From Prevotellaceae bacterium (GTDB taxonomy: Bacteria; Bacteroidota; Bacteroidia; Bacteroidales; UBA932): a stretch of DNA of 8,676 nt. The notes below the pieces were generated by a model. It ran no database searches and was not told the DNA's origin. It worked only from the letters and a program-made list of their open reading frames with translations. Positions 6,099 through 8,676 of this stretch are shown here, one piece after another. The translations under genes were made by a program, and so were the position numbers. Position 1 is the first letter of the stretch. Every line of letters begins with the position of its first letter. Location: positions 1-8,676 of the forward strand of contig JAIRLF010000405.1 of the NCBI GenBank assembly GCA_031259655.1, read 5' to 3'.

Positions 6099-6518
6099 AT
6101 GGCAATAATAAACGGAAGACAGTATGAGTTTGCAGATCTGACGCTGTATTTGGGCGGCAGAGATGTAACCGGGTTCAGAGGTATAAAATATACTTCGGCA
6201 CAGGAAAAAGAAACTCTGTATGGCAAGGGCAACAGGGCTTTGAGCATACAGAAGGGAAACATAGCACATTCGGGCGAAATAACGCTTGCACAAAGCGAGT
6301 TGGAAACATTGAAGGCGCTTGACGGCGGCACGGTTCTGGGTTTGTCGTTGAACGCAATAGTATGTTACGGCAATCCGGCTAACGGTGATGTGATGATAAC
6401 CGACAAGATAAAAGGGCTTCAATTTACCGAAGAGGCAAAGGAATTTAAGCAGGGCGACAAATTTATGGAAGTAACACTTCCCTTTATTTGTCTTGACATA
6501 GAATATCAGGCGGTTTGA
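6099..6518 (+). CDS. Tail tube protein
   Basis: A 139-residue protein right after the sheath gene, the usual place for the inner tube protein of contractile tails. It is beta rich and begins MAIINGRQYEFADLTLYLGG. A GFRGIKYTSAQEKETLYGKG loop, an AHSGEITLAQSELETLKAL strand-helix unit and a final FMEVTLPFICLDIEYQ strand follow. The pattern of an early strand pair, a long loop and an added helix fits the tube fold shared by Mu gpM/gp40, P2 FII and Hcp, as a structural inference. It should form stacked hexamers inside the sheath. The 47-bp gap after the sheath holds no promoter match, so it is probably in the sheath operon. Confidence 0.75.
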   Translation: MAIINGRQYEFADLTLYLGGRDVTGFRGIKYTSAQEKETLYGKGNRALSIQKGNIAHSGEITLAQSELETLKALDGGTVLGLSLNAIVCYGNPANGDVMITDKIKGLQFTEEAKEFKQGDKFMEVTLPFICLDIEYQAV

Positions 6519-6541
6519 TTAATGATTTAAGATTAATAATA

Positions 6542-6832
6542 ATGGAAGCAACAAAAGAACAGATAGCCGAATGGCAAAAAAAGCACGGCGATATATACTG
6601 CATGAAAGTGGAAGACAGAATTTGCTACCTGAAAAAGCCGAGCCGCAAAGCAATAGGCTATGCATCGATGGCGGGCAAGGACAATCCGCTTAAATTCAAC
6701 GAGACTTTGCTTAACGACTGCTGGCTTGCCGGCGACGAGGAAATAAAGACAGACGATACACTGTTTTTGTCGGTATCGGCACGCATTGGCGAGTTGATAG
6801 AAATTAAGAATACCGAACTGGTAAAGCTATAG
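6542..6832 (+). CDS. Tail assembly chaperone, short product
   Basis: A 96-residue acidic/helical protein between the tube and tape measure genes, the place of the short tail assembly chaperone (lambda gpG, Mu gp41 position). It starts MEATKEQIAEWQKKHGDIYC. It contains a SRKAIGYASMAGKDNPLKFN segment followed by LNDCWLAGDEEIKTDDTLF and ends in a helix IGELIEIKNTELVKL. I chose ATG 6542 over an in-frame TTG at 6515 because the latter overlaps the tube gene's stop and adds an unlikely leader. A second open frame continues in -1 from inside its last codons, as in chaperone pairs made by programmed frameshifting. The protein would bind tape measure protein before tube polymerisation. Confidence 0.7.
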   Translation: MEATKEQIAEWQKKHGDIYCMKVEDRICYLKKPSRKAIGYASMAGKDNPLKFNETLLNDCWLAGDEEIKTDDTLFLSVSARIGELIEIKNTELVKL

Positions 6833-7008
6833 AGGCTGCGGAGGTAAGCGAAACGGAATGGGTGCGGATAGCAAGTGCGGAAATGCGTTACTATCTGCAC
6901 ATTTCGGACCCCGACAGCCTGAGCGACGAAGAATGGGCTATGAGATTGAAAGAACTCGAGTGGATACGCAACAAAGAAAAAGAAGGTAACCGGGTGATGA
7001 TGATTTAA
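6808..7008 (+). CDS. Tail chaperone -1 frame extension (gpT-like)
   Basis: The -1 frame relative to the chaperone is open from just after a TAA at 6805 to TAA 7006-7008, overlapping the chaperone by about 22 nt. It reads AIEAAEVSETEWVRIASAEM, then YYLHISDPDSLSDEEWAMRL and KELEWIRNKEKEG, a well-formed helical sequence. No ATG exists before 6883, so either the segment is joined to the chaperone by -1 slippage or a 41-aa product starts at ATG 6883. The best slip site is GGTAAAG (6820-6826), similar to lambda's GGGAAAG, though the first tRNA would re-pair poorly. The slip would give a fusion of roughly 155 residues. In tailed phages such long forms link the tape measure protein to tube subunits. 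Confidence 0.6.
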   Translation, partial: EYRTGKAIEAAEVSETEWVRIASAEMRYYLHISDPDSLSDEEWAMRLKELEWIRNKEKEGNRVMMI

Positions 7009-7011
7009 GGA

Positions 7012-7175
7012 TTACGATTTTTTGGTTATTGTAATATTAATATCATAGCTGGTCGGTTCTGGCAGGTCAACCTCCGTAAAACCTTTTATATTTAACGGGC
7101 GTCCAAGTTTTTTTCTTCGCGGCTAATCAGTTTTCCGACAATCCAAAAAATTAATCTTACAAGAAGCAGCGTCAT
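7012..7175 (-). CDS. Tiny membrane protein with internal -1 frame change, 27 or 54 aa
   Basis: From the minus-strand ATG at 7175 the frame gives 27 residues and stops at 7092. It starts with a hydrophobic helix (MTLLLVRLIFWIVGKLI). Just before the stop is A AAA AAC, a canonical -1 slippery heptamer, ending in a run of seven A (T run 7108-7114). A -1 shift there opens a continuous frame to TAA at 7012. The resulting 54-residue protein continues EEKKLGRPLNIKGFTEVD and ends TSYDINITITKKS. A near-perfect Bacteroidetes promoter lies upstream (7200-7231), supporting a real gene. The shift may be recoding or a one-base homopolymer loss. The gene is convergent with the chaperone (3-bp gap) and divergent from the tape measure gene. 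I recognise no family. Confidence 0.55.
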
Positions 7176-7199
7176 TTTTTTTAATTTTTAAATTTTCTG

Positions 7200-7231
7200 C
7201 AAATATAAAAAAAGTTTTTTTTAACGGCAAA
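7200..7231 (-). promoter_or_regulatory. Bacteroidetes-type promoter for the tiny minus-strand gene
   Basis: On the minus strand TTTG (7228-7231) and TATATTTG (7200-7207) are separated by 20 nt, matching the TTTG / TAnnTTTG consensus of Bacteroidetes housekeeping promoters. The -7 box ends 25 nt before the ATG at 7175. This is the most complete promoter in the window. Confidence 0.6.
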
Positions 7232-7236
7232 ATTTT

Positions 7237-8676
7237 ATGTCAAACAATACGATAACATACACAATAAACCTGAACGGTAATATAACCAACGGAATATTGA
7301 ATATTTCAACTGCGGCTGCAAAGGCTACAAGCAGCATGGAAAAATTGACAGGAAAAGCCAAATCGATAACAAACACCGGTTTTACATTTCAGCATGTTAC
7401 GGCTATTGTTGGCAAATTTACTGCGGCAATGGACAAGTGCGTACAGGCGTATAATGTGCAGGCGGTGGCGGAAAAAAAACTTGAAACGCTGATGCACAAC
7501 AGCATGAGCGCAACAGAGTCGCAGATACAGAGCATAAAGGATTTGGCTTCGATGCAACAAAAACTCGGCGTAGTGGGCGATGAAGTTCAACTGTCGGGAG
7601 CGCAGGAATTAAGTACCTATTTGACGAAAACGGAAAGTTTGAAAAAACTGATACCTGCAATGAACGACATGCTTGCGCAGCAGTACGGGCTGAACGCCAC
7701 ACAGGAACAGGCGGTAACGATAGCGCAAATGATGGGTAAGGTTCTCGATGGTCAGGTCGGAGCGTTAAGTCGTTATGGCTATCGCTTCGACGAGGCGCAG
7801 GAAAAGGTGTTGAAGTTTGGCAACGAAGAGGAAAAGGTGGCAATGCTTTCGGGAATATTGACCAAATATGTGGGAGGAGTAAACGCTGCGCTTGCGGCAA
7901 CGCCCGAGGGCAAATGGAAGCAGCACCAAAACGCCGTTGGCGACCTGTGGGAACGAATTGGCAAACTCTTTGTCGATATACGTGGGGCAATGATGCCTCT
8001 GTTTGAAGCGATAAGCAGCCTGACAGAGCGGATAACATCGTTTTTTGAAAACAATGCGGAAACAATAAGCAAGATAGCCGGCATTATCGGCGGAACGCTT
8101 ATTGTGGCTTTGGATGTAACGACAGGAATATTGGGTACGATATGGAATATTGTGTCGGGGATTTTTACAACAATGATCGATCTGTGGCCTGTGGCGTTGG
8201 CGTTTACGGCAGCATGGCTGGCGCACTGGATAGCGATAAACGGACAGTTTTTGCTGTTCAGCATAAAATTTTACACGTATCATACGGCAATTAAAATAGC
8301 GACGGTATTAACCAGACTGTGGGCTGCGGCGACAAAGAGCGTATTCGGAATTGTTGGACTGGTGATTGGAGCGATAACGATAGCGATAAGTCTGTTTAAG
8401 ATGTTCAGGAAGGGGCAGGACGAGGCGACAAAGGCTGTGAACAGCGTGGCGGCAAAAATAGGCGTAGAAACAAGTAATCTGAACAAGCTGTTTGAGGCGA
8501 TGAAAAAGACGGAACCGGCAAGCAACCGGCGCAAGCAGCTGATAGACGAAATAAACTCGAAGTATCCGAACCTTATAAAAAATCAGGACCTGTACAGGGC
8601 GAGTATTGAAGAAATAACAAAGGCGCAGAAAGATGCAAACAAGGCTTTGGCGAGCGACATATTTTTGAAAGAATAT
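7237..8676 (+). CDS. Tail tape measure protein, partial (C-terminus beyond window)
   Basis: The frame runs from ATG 7237 without a stop to the last base, giving 480 residues. The N-terminus, MSNNTITYTINLNGN, leads into long amphipathic helices rich in Ala, Lys and Gln. A segment with ATPEGKWKQHQNAVGDLWER, followed by IGKLF and MMPLFEAISSLTERI, is typical of TP901-like tape measure proteins. Hydrophobic stretches at about residues 280-330 (IAGIIGGTLIVAL onward) and 369-388 (VFGIVGLVIGAITIAISLF) fit the membrane-active segments common in these proteins. It sets tail length and occupies the tube lumen. It follows the chaperones, with the small antisense gene lying between. No TAnnTTTG box is visible on its own strand, so read-through is likely. 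Confidence 0.85.
   Translation, partial: MSNNTITYTINLNGNITNGILNISTAAAKATSSMEKLTGKAKSITNTGFTFQHVTAIVGKFTAAMDKCVQAYNVQAVAEKKLETLMHNSMSATESQIQSIKDLASMQQKLGVVGDEVQLSGAQELSTYLTKTESLKKLIPAMNDMLAQQYGLNATQEQAVTIAQMMGKVLDGQVGALSRYGYRFDEAQEKVLKFGNEEEKVAMLSGILTKYVGGVNAALAATPEGKWKQHQNAVGDLWERIGKLFVDIRGAMMPLFEAISSLTERITSFFENNAETISKIAGIIGGTLIVALDVTTGILGTIWNIVSGIFTTMIDLWPVALAFTAAWLAHWIAINGQFLLFSIKFYTYHTAIKIATVLTRLWAAATKSVFGIVGLVIGAITIAISLFKMFRKGQDEATKAVNSVAAKIGVETSNLNKLFEAMKKTEPASNRRKQLIDEINSKYPNLIKNQDLYRASIEEITKAQKDANKALASDIFLKEY

Noticed and set aside
6515..6541. Upstream TTG start for the chaperone
   Set aside because: It overlaps the tube gene's stop and adds a nine-residue leader encoded by A/T-rich spacer; ATG 6542 is better.
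7418..8283. Minus-strand open frames antisense to the tape measure gene
   Set aside because: The plus strand is open from ATG 7237 to the window end with a typical tape measure sequence; the antisense translations are Pro/Ser/Arg-rich and patternless.
1..8676. tRNA, rRNA, CRISPR array, insertion sequence or attachment site
   Set aside because: No cloverleaf-like sequence, spaced direct repeats, transposase reading frame or terminal inverted repeats were recognised in the window.

Overview
The window is a piece of a contractile-tail locus, from a Mu-like prophage or an element derived from one, in a member of the Bacteroidetes and most likely a Bacteroidales. Three things point to this phylum. 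The tail proteins look like DUF2586 sheath, DUF6046 and gpD-like proteins of Bacteroidetes phages. Start codons lack clear Shine-Dalgarno sequences and sit behind A/T-rich leaders. Three genes have the Bacteroidetes -7 promoter box TAnnTTTG. All family names come from reading the translations by eye; no search was run.

Layout. Positions 16-389 (+) hold two small phage-type genes. Positions 386-927 (-) hold a zinc-ribbon/L7/L12-like membrane protein that appears split in two by a -1 frame change. Positions 1063-4097 are mainly minus strand. In transcription order they encode a DUF6046-like protein, a gpD-like baseplate hub, a gpV-like spike with an OB fold and a tail-terminator-like protein. 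This block is interrupted between hub and spike by a plus-strand secreted DUF6150-like protein (2115-2492). Positions 4098-4343 form a non-coding divergent region with a dispersed-repeat-like element and two short dyads. Positions 4344-8676 (+) hold two short genes that resemble remnants of prohead protease and scaffold genes. They are followed by tail sheath, tail tube, a tail assembly chaperone with a -1 frame extension, and a tape measure protein cut by the window end. A tiny minus-strand gene (7012-7175) lies between chaperone and tape measure.

How it works together. The hub, spike and DUF6046 protein should form the baseplate core. The tape measure and chaperones set tube assembly, the tube and sheath polymerise on the baseplate, and the terminator-like protein caps the tail. 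The most interesting reading is that the capsid module was deleted: the sheath directly follows what look like scraps of head-maturation genes, with no major capsid gene between them. That would make this a candidate capsid-less, tailocin-like element. Head genes could still lie outside the window. A second theme is three accessory units (zinc ribbon, DUF6150, tiny membrane protein), each with its own host-type promoter. Two of them are inserted antisense within tail operons, as phage morons would be.
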